Shown here one piece after another: positions 43,601-56,206 of a DNA stretch of 64,000 nucleotides. The position numbers and the translations under genes were made by a program. The stretch is from Pseudocercospora fijiensis CIRAD86 (taxonomy: Eukaryota > Ascomycota > Dothideomycetes > Mycosphaerellales > Mycosphaerellaceae), in contig NW_006921532.1 in NCBI RefSeq assembly GCF_000340215.1, positions 1,147,397 through 1,211,396 of the forward strand, written 5' to 3'. The notes under the pieces are model-generated. The model was not told the origin of the DNA, did no database searches, and was given only the letters and a program-made list of their open reading frames with translations. The number at the start of each line of letters is the position of its first letter. Position 1 is the stretch's first letter.

Positions 43601-46600
43601 CTCCTAGAGGCCCGTCGTTCTCCTCGATTTGTCTATATTTCGCTTCGAAGTCGTCTAGCGCGGAGGTATCCGCGATATAGTCTAGAGGTTCCTACGTAGG
43701 TTTATAGTACCCGCTCTATTTTACGAGTGCTTCTCGCCCTCGGCCCTACTTCTTTTTTCGGACGTATAGGATCTCTTCGACCTACTACTCTTTATACGTC
43801 TCGATTAAGATAGGGTCCGGCTGTTCGTCGTCGGTTACCTGCCCTAGAAGGGGGTCCCGGCTCGCAAGTCTTAGAAGGTCGGTATAGAATACCGGGTAAA
43901 TGTTACTAGGTATCCCCGAGAGTTATACTAAGATAGGCGACAATACCTCTTCTATCGTATACTTAGCGTACTTCGAGTCGAGGCTCTTCTTTAGTCTACC
44001 GGTCTAGTAATTCCTTAGGTCGAGCTAGACCTTGTCTCCGATATAATATACCGGCGCTAGAGTTCTAGTCTTGTTCGCGCTGTCCTCTTGTTTCTATACG
44101 GCCTCTGCTATCTATACTTAGTACAGATCTAAGATCTGCTTAATCTTGTTTACGAACTCCTCCGCCCGTTTCGCCGCGATTAGCCGTTTGTCGATAGCTA
44201 GGTCCTCCTCTAACGCGACGGGGGAGGTAGATTCGTAACCGTAAGTCGCGAAGAAAGAGCTTATTCCTAACCCCGCTTAGTGTCTCCCGTTGAACGCTAG
44301 TTCTACCGTAGGAAGCTATTAGTTCTAATCGGACTGTATCTAGTTAATATAGTTCCGTAGGTAAGCTTATATGTCTTAGTTTGCGCGCTTAGGACCTCCG
44401 TCGGTTTATAGATAGTAGGCGGAGCTTAACCTCTACTTTATACCGAGTAGTCGACACATCTCTCTCTAGAAAGTACTCGTCTAATTCGTACCTCTATCGC
44501 TAGTAATAGTACGAGGAAGTCCGTAATACCTAACCTAGTATTTTAGGAACAAAACCGCGCATTCCTCTGCTTTTATAGAGGGAGTACTAATAAGGGCGAT
44601 CTATTTGCTAAGACGGTCTTTAATTACCTATAGATACCGGTTCCTATCTAACTCCGGTAGGTTAGTTATAAAGTCTATCGAGATTTCCTAGAAGAAATAG
44701 TCGGGTACTAGTAGGGGTTTTAGGAGGCCGTATTTGTATTCCCTCTATACTTTATTGCGTCTATAATAGTTATAGTTCCGTAGGAATTGCCGCACCTGCT
44801 TCGACTATAGCGGCTAGTAAAAGTCGCGACCTAGTATAGAAGTAGTAGAATCCCGGCCGGGGTAGCCGTAGAGCGGCGAGTCGTAGATCGACTAGATAAT
44901 CTTCGTACGTAGTATATCCTACTATAGTTCCTCGGCCCCTATATCTTTATATTCGGTTTCCGTCGTCGCTAGGGCTCCTAGAACCTAGAGCTTGCCGCGG
45001 TAGCGAAGGAACCCCTTAGGGTCTATTATATAATCCCCGATCTAAATTTTTGCTTTAATTTCCGGTTGCAATATTCTGCCTCCCTTACGGATTTTTCGTA
45101 CTACCGTCTAGTATACCGTATCTTTCTCGATAATGCTCTTCTATATATCGTTTATCTCTAGGTCCTAGAATAGTTTAGCGCTTTCCGGCGAAGGCTACGC
45201 GGGCTCTGTTTCGTTCGCGAGTAGGGATAACGGGCTCGCCTTCGTTATACGCGGGAAGCTACGGATAGTAGCACTAGAAATCTAGACGTTTTCCGGCTAG
45301 TTTAGAGAGAGGTCCGGCTCTAAGAATCTCCGGAACCTCGAAAGCTTGTCGTCTTAGCCTAACGTATCTTATTCCCTCCTCGATAAGGTATCTAGTAGGA
45401 TAGCTTCGATTCCCGGCCGGTAGACTAGGGTAAACTAGTACTTCGCTAGTTCTTCCTACTATCGGATCTATCTTTCGGATAGCTAGCGCTTTACTATAAA
45501 GTATTCTAGGTTCTTATAGTCCGTCTAAATCGTAAAGGGGCTATATGATTTTAGCTCGGAGTTCTAAAACTTAATACTAGATACGACTGCGAGCATTTCC
45601 TTATCGTAGATATCGTAATTAATCTCTACCTTATTTAGTTTCTTCGAAAAGAAGCCTACTAGTCGGCGGATTCCCGCCTTTTCTTAGATAAGGGCGCCCC
45701 TAATCGCGAACCCGCTACAATCCGTCTTAAGGAAGGTAGGGAGGGACGGGTCCTACTAGGTAAGGACCGGGGCGCGGTAGAATTTGTCCTTTAGCGTCTC
45801 GAACGCTTTGTCCTATTCTTCTCCCTAGGCGAACGGGGTTCCCTTACCGGTAAGCGCAGTTAATAGCGCGGAGATCTTAGAATAGTTCGGTACGAATATA
45901 CGGTAGTAGTTCGTAAATCCTAAGAAACGACGAACTTCCTTTTAAGTCTTAGGTGCTACCTATTTTCGTACGGCTTCTATCTTTTTAGGGTCGGCTAACA
46001 CTCCTCCTCCGTCGGCGTAGACGATAAATCCTAGGTACTTAATCTTTTTCTAGGCGAATTCGCTCTTTTTAATATCGAGGTAAAGGCCTCCGTCCTAAAG
46101 CTTCTTAAGTACTACTCTTACCTTACGGAAATAGTCTTCCCTCGACCCGCTCGAGTAGATAACTACGTCGTCTATATACGCCGACGCGAAGTCGTCTAGA
46201 TACTCCTATAGGAGAGTATTAATATACCGTTAAAATGTAGCCGGGGCTCCGGACAAACTAAACGGATATACTAGCTATTCGAACGAGCCTAGCCTCGTCC
46301 GGAAGGCCGTCTTATACTCGTATCCTTTCGCTATTCTAATCTTGTAAAAGGCCGAGACTACGTTAACCTTAGTTAACTACCGGGCCTCCGTTAGGTTCCT
46401 TATAGTGTCCGGGATTAGTAGGAGGGGGTATCTGTCTTGCTTCGTTAGAGCGTTAAGTGCCCTATAGTCGTAGTAGAACCGTAGTCCTCTCCTAGGCTTC
46501 TTAACGAACAGTATAAGCGCCGCCGCTTCGGAGTTCGCCGGTCTTATAAACCCCTTCTTTAGGAGCTCGTCTAGCGACTTCTATAAGACTAAGAGTTCTT

Positions 46601-48560
46601 GTTTCGATATACTATAGAGCGGACCCTAAGGGAGTTAAGGCTAGGATCCGTCTAGTTTCTCCCGGAGTTCTATCGTATAGTCGATGCTAGGGCGATAGGG
46701 CGCTAACTTATCGGCTTCTTTTTAACAAAATAGCGCGGCTATATCGCGAACCTCCGGGGGTAGCTTCTTCTTTAGCTCCTCGATCGTCGGGTATTCCTTC
46801 GTCTTTAGGGCCTTTTTAATGTCCTCGGCAATTGTCGCGGTAAGTAGGCTTCTTGCGGCGTTAATCGTAGCGATATTCCCGTTCGTATCGACCTCGCGGT
46901 AATAGCGCCCTTCTTTAATCTAATACCGAGCCCTCTCGTAGTAGTACCGTCGTTTTTTAGGCGCGGTCTAGACCTTATTATATACCTTCTATAGGTTCCC
47001 TAGGATAAGGGGAAAAGCTAATCCCGGTACGACGTAAGCGTATACCGTTTATTAGAATCCATTGATTTCTATCTAGAAGGCGACGACTCCTATAATTTTC
47101 GCGTCTTATATTGCCGCCGACGCTCCTTTTACTTCTCGGGACTTACGGCTAATATAGCTAAGTCCGAGGCCTTTAGCTAGGCCCGTATTAATTGTAGCGT
47201 AATACTAGTATCCTTCGTCGATAAGAGTAGAAGTTCCGACGTTATTTTCGAGGACTATATCGGTATATATAAGATTCCCGTTTATGTCCTTTTTAACTTC
47301 TTCCTATTTCTTTGCCCGTACTCTATCTACTCCCGACTCCTAACTACGAGTAGGAGTTACTCTTTTCCCGAGTCGGAACTACTTAAGTCCGACTATTCCT
47401 CTATATCCTCTAGAATAGGTTATACGGAGGCGACACTAATCTTAGTAGGCTAAGCCGGCGGGGCGTACGGGTAATCTCGAATGCGGTATCCGCTCGCTCT
47501 ATAGCGGAAGTAGAGTCTTTTCTCTTTACGCTTCTCTCTTTCTATAGAGTCGACCTATTTAGCCCTAGGTTTCCCCGCTATCGATTATTAGGCTCCGCGG
47601 TTCTTTCTACGGGAAGCGTTAGTTTAAGCGGGATTTATAACTACGTCTCTATTAGAGTCGACCTTCGGGTTCGCCGCGGGGGCCGTATAGGGGGGAATAA
47701 CGACCGTAGGACTCGCTACTTCTTTCTTCCTTTCTTGCTAGCGTTTCGTAGCCTGTTTGAACTAATCTATCGACTCGAGGTTCGTTATAATCTACTCGAC
47801 CTCCTCTATATAGAGGCGGTAATCCTTGATCTTTAGTACGGCGGTAGTATAGGTCTTAGCCGCGTTCGAGAAGGTGTTTTTTAAATAACCGATTTTCGTA
47901 TCGTCTATCTAACGGTCTCTGCCTACGCTTAGTAGGAGGCCGTCGAATTCTAGCTAGTAGTCGTACTAAGGTTGTCCCTAGGAGTGCCTTAGGGCTTAGA
48001 GTTGCTCTAGCGCCTTTATAGCTTCGTTGCTATCCGCGAAGACGTCCTCGAGTTGCTAGAAGAAAGCTTCGGGGTCCTTTCCTTTCGTAAGGCTTCCTCT
48101 TTCCTAGAAGTAGCGCATCCTAGCGCGTTCCTTTGCCGGTAGGGTATCGTATACGGTATCCTAGTAGTAATCTTCGGAGAGCTTTAGTTTCAGCCCGGAA
48201 CGAATTCGGTACGAACTTCTTAGTCGTAGTAGGTAGTCCCGGAACGACTCGGCTTTCCTATCCTATAATAGTAGTTTCTACTCGCGGGATACCGTTACGT
48301 TTTAGCCGGAAGCCGAGAGAGTTTCTAGCAGTCCCTTTAGGATCTCGTTCGTAGACTAGTCTCGTACTAAACTAGCTTCGGGAGGCCTAGGCTAGCGAGA
48401 CGCTTCCGCGTATTAGAGCGCAGAACGAGTAGCTTATAGCTAGGCTTCTATCGTCTACTATCTAGTATAGAGACTCTCGAAGGCACGATAAATCTCGTCC
48501 CTAGTTATCTCTAGTACGGCAGAGGCAGCGTTCCCCTAGCTATCTTACTCGGGTTCCTAA
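43600..48560 (-). pseudogene. Gypsy-2 gag-pol relic
   Basis: The reverse strand reads continuously apart from TAG/TAA. The RT active-site box YIDDVVIYSS is at 46152-46178, followed by LKKL and LDIKKSEFA; the chromodomain is near 43640-43760. Enough remains to place it with Ty3/Gypsy chromoviruses. It is inactive. Confidence 0.82.
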
Positions 48561-48598
48561 TAAACCTTAGCGTTTCCTATATTAAAGATCGAACCTAA

Positions 48599-48784
48599 TA
48601 TTACGGGTAAGTAACGCGTACGTAGATGCTAGATATAAGACTTAATAGGTTCGATAAAGAGCTAAGTCTATCTACGTGAATCCGAATAGTTTTGTACGGT
48701 ACGCTAAGCGCTAAGCAGTAGGTTAGAGTCGCGTAGGCCGAATGCCTAAGGCTAGCGCTTTCTACCTAGGGCGTAGCCCTTTAT
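48599..48784 (-). repeat. Gypsy-2 5' LTR
   Basis: Begins TATTACGGG (TG changed to TA) and ends CCCTTTATA. Gypsy-1 copy B sequence resumes at 48785. Confidence 0.88.
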
Positions 48785-51700
48785 ATTCGCCTACTTACAA
48801 GCCTATTAATGCGCTCGATAGCAAAGGCGTCCCTCTACTAAGTACGTAATAGCTTATTTATAAACGATCGACTATCCCTATTTGCAAGGTTATTTAATAG
48901 CACCCTCGCTATCGAACGAGGTACGTATTATATATATCTAATAGTACTAGTAGCCGGAACTACTACAACCTCTTCTATAGTACTATCGCTATATAGGCTA
49001 TTACTATAGATAGCAATGTCTTTAATCGAGTTATTATAGCTCGAGCGATCTACGTCCTTTCTAACGCGTACTAGAAGAACAACAACTCCGCTATAGTATT
49101 TATTGCCGCCGCGGGGTCCGGAAGTCCGCTTATCCTACGCTTGCTTATTAATAATACGGGCTATAGCAATCTTATACTATAGGGTTAGAAACAAAGAATT
49201 AATGTATTAGGTCTCGCTATCGTAATTAGGTCGCCTCGATAGGCTATCGGCAGGGTTACTTACGCCTAGCCGGTATAATATATTAAAATCAAACCTAGCG
49301 AGGTAGACGGCCTATCTAGCCTATCGACCTATAACCCTAGTAACCTTAGTAATACTACGGAGGTTGTTATAGTCTATATAGACCTAAATTGTGTACTAAG
49401 CACTATTAAGATAGTAGCGCTAATGCTTAAAGGCTTCTACGATTGCTAAGAGCTCTTACTCGTAGGTCTCGTATCGACGCTCTATATCGATTATCTTCCG
49501 TAAAAAGAAGGCAATTAGGTGCTAGTAATAGTCCTTATCTGATTGCTGTAATATAATAGCCGATATAGCGAACTATAAAGCGTTAGTCTTAATACGGATC
49601 TGCTTGCTTAGTATAAAATAGTGCAGTAAGGGGACTTTAGTAAATCGCTTCTTTAGACCGTTAAAAGCGGCTTGTGTTTTGTTAGTCTACCTAAATTCTC
49701 TAGAAGGGTTTGCCTTAGTCTTAGTAAGCTCAGTTAATAGCATTACATGCCTCGAATAGCCCTTAATAAAACGGCGGTAGAAATTAGCGAAGCCGAGGAA
49801 CGATTAAAGCTCCTTAATAGACGTAGGGATAGGCTATTTAGTAATTGTTTTAATCCGATTAGGATTAGCCTTAATACCCTCGGTTAATACGAGGAAGCTA
49901 AGGAATAATACCTCTTTAGTAGCAAAGGTGCATTTAAAAGGTTTGCAATATAGTCTATAGGCTCGTAGGCGGTCGAGAACCTTACGTACTATAGCCTAGT
50001 GCTCCGCAATGTTAGGTAAGTGTATATAAACTAGGATGTTATCTAGGTAGACTATATAGAGGTAATCTAATAGGCCTAATAGGGCCCGATTAATATAGGA
50101 CTAGAATGTAGTAGGGGTATTAGCTAGCCTAAATAGTATAACTAAGTACTTAAAATAGCTATAGCGAGTGCGAAAGGCTGTCTTCTATTTATCGCCCTTG
50201 CGAATACAAATGCGGTAATAGGCGTCCTTAATGTCTAATATAGTATAGTAATAGGCACCCGAAAGGCGATCGAGGGTCTTATTAATAAGAGGGAGTAGAC
50301 AGCGGTCTTTAATAGTAACAGCATTAAGCCTACGATAGTCGACATATAGGCGTAGGCTACTATCCTTCTTTAGTACAAATAGGATAGGGGCGCTAGTAGG
50401 GCTATTACTATACCGTATCCGGCTATTAGCTAGGTTTTCCTCTAGATACTTACGCAATATAGTAAGCTCTCGTTTACTAAGGTTATAGAGGGGCCTAAAA
50501 GGAACCTCCTTGCCCTCTATAATATCAATCTTATAATCCGTCTCTTTAAACATAGGTAATGTCGATACTAGGTAGTATTTAAACACATTAATGTAGGTCT
50601 CTCGGATAGGCTCTAGTATACGAGCAAGCTAATTAGGATTATTAGGGGGCATAGGTTCATCGTTATTACTACCGAGCAAATCGGCCGTTAGATTAGCTAA
50701 GGCGGAGGCTAGTGTTAGGTTGCTAATAAACAGGACCCTAATATTATTAGGACACTCGCTAATATCGATGTGTTTAATGTCCTCTCTCCTAGCGATTCTA
50801 AATCGCTATTGTTAACTGCCTAAGTCTATAACTACAGTATAGTGCTTAAGAACAGGGTTGCTAATAATAATAGTAGCTCCCCTATATAGGTTGTCTATAT
50901 CTACTACGTAGGTAGTAAAGTCTAGTAGGCGTTTATTTCCGAGGTCGTCCTTTAGGGCTATAGGAACATAGTAGGCCTTATAGGTTAAGTGCCGAGCGTT
51001 ATTAAACTAAGCAAGGGTTAGTAGGTTAGTCTTCGGCAGTTGTCGAAGGTCTAATTGCTTAGCTAGTCGATAGCTAATAAGGGCACTAACTGAATTTCCT
51101 AGATCTAGTATAACCTTAGTTTAATAGGTAGTGCCCTTCGTATCCTATATAAGGTAGGAGCGTATTATAGCTAGTACAATGTCGATAGTCTTACGCCGTA
51201 TAAGGCTAACAGTTAGTACGGCGCTTATTCTTTTTTCGACTAGTTAAAAGAGCCGACTAGGGTAGTATTAGCGGCTAAAAGGTGTTTCCTATACTTAGCG
51301 GAAGTACGGTTAATTCGGGCCTAGTCCTTAGGTTTATCGCATTAGCCTAGTAGATAGCTAGTACTATTACAATTAAAGCACTTCAATCCGGTTAGTAGAC
51401 TACCGTAGCTATTGTTACTATTATTAGCCGAGCGGTTAGTATTATAGGGATACGAGCCCCTTCTACGGCCCCTATCGCGGCCTCCTCTATATAGCCGCCG
51501 GCTACGGCCTCTTCTACGGTCGTTACTATTCCTATTATTAGCATTGTTGTTATAGTAGGAACCTTAGTTTCCTCCGCGGCTACAGTTGCTACGGTTAGTA
51601 CTAGCTAGTCGGATCCTCGATTCTAGTCGTTATTAGAGCTAGATAGCTCGTTCGGCTATTTCTACTTCGACTATAAATTGAATACGTATTAGGTTAGCTT

Positions 51701-52600
51701 GTTCGAATATACGGCGACGGTCTAATTCGAGGATAAGCTCCTATCGCAATTTAGGGCGTATTTCGGAAATCTAGATAGAGTCGGTCTTAGCTAGCAAATC
51801 GTCCTCGAGGGTCTTTAAATAGGCCTCAAATAAGCGAGCCGATTAATTAGTCTTTTGTTTAGCTCGAAGGTATTAGTCCTAAGCGTGTTGTTGCCTTAGT
51901 ATAGGGTTTCTAAGGGTGTCTAGTATAATAGTCTTGTAGTCTTGCTACTAAATAGCGGTCTAATTAGTAAGGGATTCGAAATAGTTATCCTAGGTGCGCT
52001 TTAGGTCGCTATTAATGTACTATATAGCGTAGACAACTAGTAAATAGTTATCTAGAAGAGCCCTCGGCGCATTTCGTTAGTTAAGCTTACAATCGCATAT
52101 ATAATTATTGTATTGCTTACGACTAGAGCCGTTAAATACGGTATAGTCCTTAAGCTTAGCATCCTTCTTTTAGATAGGGACGGGTAGTAAGGAAGGCCCT
52201 ACTATCGGCTTAGTATTAGTTGTTAGGGCTTCCTATAGACGGCGAATCTCGAGGAGATTATCCTTTAGCTGTTGTTCTTAACGTAGGGCAGTAAGCCTGT
52301 TTTAAGTAGCTTCTTAAAGTCTCCCTACTAGTTAAGGGCTAAAGGCTAGTTAGCTATATCGTCGATTAACAATGTTATTAAGAATGTCGTTAATAGGCAA
52401 CTCTAGGTCGTTACCTAGAATTATAGGTTCTTCGGCAGGCCTAGTAGTAGGCTCTTTAGAAGGTACTTTAGCAGGTACCTTAGTAGGCACTTTAGTAGGT
52501 ACTGTACTACTAGCATTGTCGTTACTAGCGCTACTAGCGGCAGCACGGTTGTTGTTGCTTCGTAATAAGCCGGCTATTATAATAGGGGGTAACACTAATA
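48785..52600 (-). pseudogene. Gypsy-1 copy B gag, protease, RT, RNase H relic
   Basis: The RT stretch 50586-50185 is stop-free for 133 codons (VPFRPLYNLSKRELTILRKY; LYVDYRRLNAVTIKDRCLLP), an unusually well preserved piece. The RT catalytic box reads VYLDNILVY near 50040, with RNase H after it (QRYETYEQELLAIVEAFKHQ near 49440). A Thr/Pro/Val repeat (TKVPTKVPAKVPSKEP) lies in the gag N-terminal part near 52500. Confidence 0.82.
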
Positions 52601-52850
52601 ATATATTGTAGGCCCCTAAGATACGGATATAGCGGAATTAGTAGATATCGGCTTAGTGCGATTGATTTAGTGTAATAGGCCGTATAGAAGGCCTTACTTA
52701 ATAATTAGTACGGTTGTTTCGATAGAATAGTACGTATAGGTCCCGTTCTTCGGGCGCAATATAGTTAGATTAGTCTTATTCGTAGCTATACCGCTAAAAG
52801 CTTGAAATAAGGACTATCTAGCTGCTGCCCTTAAAGGGTAGATCGAATAC

Positions 52851-53040
52851 TGTATTAGAAGGGTATATTAGTAGGTAGATAGGGTAGTAGTAGGTACAAG
52901 TAGTATTCGATAGAGAACTAGGAGGAGAAGGAGGAAGGCAGGCTAGTTAGCCTAACGCTAAGCGCTAAGCCCTACCTAAGGCACTAAGACCCTAGCTTTA
53001 CTCGAGCTAGTTATATACCAATTACGTATAGCCTCTAATA
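52851..53040 (-). repeat. Gypsy-1 copy B 5' LTR
   Basis: 190 bp, TGTATTAGAAGGG...GCCTCTAATA, followed at once by target duplication CCTTA. Confidence 0.88.
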
Positions 53041-53867
53041 CCTTAATACGTTAGTATACGGCATACGTGTCGATATATTCCTTTATATCCCGCTTACTAT
53101 TTAGCTAGTAGTATATACGCGATAGTAGCTCGTACGACCTCTCTATACTATAGTAACTAGCAAGCTTACTATTATAGTATCGCTTAAGAAGCTCTTATCG
53201 GATCGAATGCTCGGTAGGGACATAGAGCCTACTCTTATAGCGCAAATAGCTATTAGTATTAATCGACCAATTTTTACTAGATCTAGTCTTACGGCTACTT
53301 CTAAGCTAATCTATACGAGCAGTAGCAAAAGCGTCCCTTTGCTAAGCATATAATAGCTTATCTATAAACGCTCGTCTATCCCCTTCTACAAGTTCGCTTA
53401 ATAGCACCCTCGCTGTCTTACGTAGTATGCACTATATGTATCTAGTAGCACTAGTAGCCGGATTAACTATAGTAGTGCTATCGCTATCGCTATATATAGC
53501 GATATCGACTAGGGAGTTCTTATAACTTCTTCTATCTATGTCCTTAATACGTACTATTAATATAGTAAGAGCATTAATATACTTTAAGCCGTCGCGGAGT
53601 CCGGTAAGCCGCTTATTCTACGCTTGCTTTACTACGAGGTCTATAGCAATCTTATACTATAGGGTTAGAAACAACGAATTAATAGATTAGGTTTCGCTAT
53701 TGTAATTAGGTCGCCTCGATAGGCTATTAGTAGGGTTGCTTACGCCTAGCCGATATAATATATTAAAATTAAACCTAGCGAGGTAGACGGCCTATCTAGC
53801 CTATCGACCTATAACCCTAGTAACCTTCGTAATTCTACGGAGGTTGTTATAGTCTATATAGACCTAA

Positions 53868-54176
53868 TATAAGAACCTAAGGAAGTGAAGTCTCCTATTA
53901 TGCCTTAGTAAGCCTATATAACAATTATGTAATATTATTACGTATACTGCGGTACTGTCTTGCTAGCGTAAAGCCTGCTTAGCGTATATATAGAAAAGCT
54001 CGGTCGCTCGTACGGATATACTCGGTTACTAGCTCGGTATATATACTATCCGTACGTAGCCTAGTTAATAGTAAACGCTCTGCCCTATTCTAAGAAAGGT
54101 ACGGTTTAGTTCTACTTTCTACTACGGCGATTAGTAGAGGGTATTCTATACGTTGCTATATATCTATTTTCTTATA
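53868..54176 (+). repeat. Gypsy-3a 5' LTR
   Basis: 309 bp, TATAAGAACC...TTCTTATA; same length as the Gypsy-3b LTR at 57176-57484. Terminal 8-bp inverted repeat (TGTAAGAA/TTCTTACA before RIP). Confidence 0.88.
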
Positions 54177-54229
54177 GTTCTAAACTATCTACCTTTCGTA
54201 GCGGCCTATAGAACCCCGAAAGATAAACG

Positions 54230-56206
54230 TAGGCGATCCGAATATATCGGGCGCGGGAAACGTATAGAATAATGCCCTAGGAGCGCCGACGGTATTAGAA
54301 AACGACGTAGCGATATAATAAGACAAAGCCGAATATTAGGCGCGCCGAGAAGCGACCCGCCTACGGCTCGAACGATTTCTAGCTAAGTAAGAAGTGCTTA
54401 GGCTAGAAGTATAGGCTTAAGAAGCTAAGTAAGAGAATGCGCGTCTTCGTACCCTTAGGGACGCCGGCGATACGCTAGCTCCGAGCAGCGGTACTACCGG
54501 CGAGGGTCCTACGAGGACCCTACCTCTAGGCGACGACGAGGACGAGGAAGAATTAGCTAATAAGTCGATTTAGAGGCCTAAATCTTAGAGAGCTAAATCT
54601 ATCTCGTATCGACTACCTCTTTCTAGAAGTACGCTAAGCGTAGCTACTATACCTAGTATAAGCTACGCAGTCGCTAGTCTTACGGCTATTAAGCCTCGCC
54701 TAAAGGAACCTAAGCCTTTTAAAGGTAATACAATTAAGGAGTCGAGGCGATTCCTTCGAGAACTTTCTATTACCTTTGTACTATCTAGAGCTACCTATTA
54801 TATAGACGAAAGCAAGGTGCTTTATAGTATTATATACCTTATAGGCGATACGTAGAAGCGATAGTATAATAAAAACAGCCTTAAGGACCTGCAAAATTAT
54901 ACCTACTAGGACTTTAAAATCTTCTATCGGGACTACGTCGGGGACCCTATAAACCGTATACTAGACGTAACCCTCGAGTATAAGGCGGCCCGTTAGCGTA
55001 AGGGACAGTTAGTCTAAAGCTTTGCCCTTAAGCTCGTAGTACTCGAAGATTAACTTAGCGACTATAGCGAGGAATATAGGATCCGCTATCTCCTCGTTAA
55101 ACTCTAGCTAGCGATTCGTAGCGCGATTATTAAATACTATATAGTGCTAACGACGCGTTATAAACTCGTAGAGCTTGCGACGCGTATCGAGACCCCTAAT
55201 AAGCCGTCTAGTAAACGCAAGGATCGTAACTACGATAAAACTAGAGGTAGTAAAGGTAAGAAGCGTCGATCTAATAGTTAGGCCTATAAGCAGCAGTTAA
55301 ATCGCGACCGTAGCGTAGGCGGAAAGTATACGAAAGGCGATAACTCGTAAGGCGGGTATAATATTAGCAAGGTCGAATGTTATAGCTATCGCTAGAAAGG
55401 CTATTATAAGAACGCGTACCCGAACCGCTATCTCTAGAAAGACGATAACCCTACGGTACGCAAGGTAGCCGCTAACGCTAAAGAAAAGAAGAACGACTCG
55501 AAGGCTAAGGGAAAAGATAAGGTACCTCCTAAGAGCTAGGGATAGGTACGGAATCTTAACTAAGTAGCTTAGTAGTAGTAGTACCTACGGGACGTATATG
55601 CGGAGTAATTGTTACATAAGAAGGGGAAGTATCTATCGAATGCTTATTAGATAATGCTACTAATATTAATATAGTATCTTAAGAATTCGTTCTACGATAC
55701 TAGCCTTAGCGGATTGTTAACGCCGTACTACCTAGTACCGATAGTTTCTAGGGCGACCGAGGATACTACTATAGAGCGTATTATTTACGCTTACGGATCG
55801 CCGACTCTATAGGCTAAGAACGTATTACTACCGGAGTGTTCTACGCTTTCGAGATACCCCTCCCTAATATTATTCTTAGTAGGCCTTAGAGGCGCGATTA
55901 AAAGGTAATCGTCGATAGCTCGACGGATACCTAGACCTATAGGAACGAAGCCGCAGCGCGTACGATACGTATACGGGAACTATAGGAATTCTAGAAGAAT
56001 ATACGTAACGCTCTATATATATATATACGATTAGCGTTCGCTAACTTCGCGATATCGCTAAGGGTTCCTCCTTACTAGAAGAATTTAAATACTTCGAAAA
56101 CGTCTTTACTATAACGCCCGAAGCGCGACGTAAGCTCCCCGAAGACGTAGAGTATACGATCGACCTAATTCCCGGAACGAAGCCGCCTTATAAACCTCTC
56201 TACTAT
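54230..56206 (+). pseudogene. Gypsy-3a gag and protease relic
   Basis: A coiled-coil N-terminus (REATRLRLERFLAK), gag core (IKPRLKEPKPFKGNTIKESR near 54700), basic linker and CCHC knuckle near 55377-55430, in which two Cys and the His read as Tyr (CYSYR-x-KGYYKNAYPNR), an RIP change that abolishes zinc binding. Protease-like sequence follows near 55650. Confidence 0.8.

Larger units (their letters stand above)
42076..48784 (-). mobile_element. Gypsy-2 (complete LTR retrotransposon)
   Basis: A 6.7-kb chromovirus-type element nested in Gypsy-1 copy B, flanked by near-identical LTRs of 186-187 bp and a 5-bp duplication differing at one base (TTTGC / TTCGC). Minus-strand order: gag (48560-47700), protease (47300-47000), RT (46720-45800), RNase H (45800-45400), integrase (45000-44000), chromodomain (43780-43620). 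A further 1.1 kb precedes the left LTR. The uninterrupted sequence near 53290 (copy A) shows where it entered. Confidence 0.9.
39186..53040 (-). mobile_element. Gypsy-1 copy B (complete LTR retrotransposon with insert)
   Basis: Bounded by LTRs 39186-39373 and 52851-53040 and by the 5-bp duplication CCTTA (39181-39185 and 53041-53045). Reads right to left: gag (52600-51300, with a CCHC-like relic near 51340-51400), protease, RT (50600-49700), RNase H, integrase (split by Gypsy-2 at 42076-48784) and chromodomain (40810-40640). About 1.2 kb with an opposing ORF follows, then the 3' LTR. Without Gypsy-2 it is about 7.1 kb. It is a self-insertion: a Gypsy-1 inside another Gypsy-1. Confidence 0.9.
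26999..53867 (-). mobile_element. Gypsy-1 copy A (LTR retrotransposon, interrupted twice, right end lost)
   Basis: A minus-strand Ty3/Gypsy element in three pieces: 26999-27681, 37199-39185 and 53041-53867. The first gap is the hAT transposon and the second is Gypsy-1 copy B. Piece 2 holds the chromodomain end of pol (38000-38170) and part of integrase; piece 3 resumes integrase exactly after the 5-bp duplication and continues into RNase H, where Gypsy-3a's LTR cuts in at 53868. Copy B gives the uninterrupted alignment that proves these joins. It is the oldest insertion seen here. Confidence 0.85.
53868..56206 (+). mobile_element. Gypsy-3a (plus strand, 3' truncated)
   Basis: LTR 53868-54176 (309 bp) then gag-protease. 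It aligns with Gypsy-3b in opposite orientation until about 56206, where the homology stops in front of the RT region. It interrupts Gypsy-1 copy A in RNase H. No 3' LTR is present. Confidence 0.85.
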
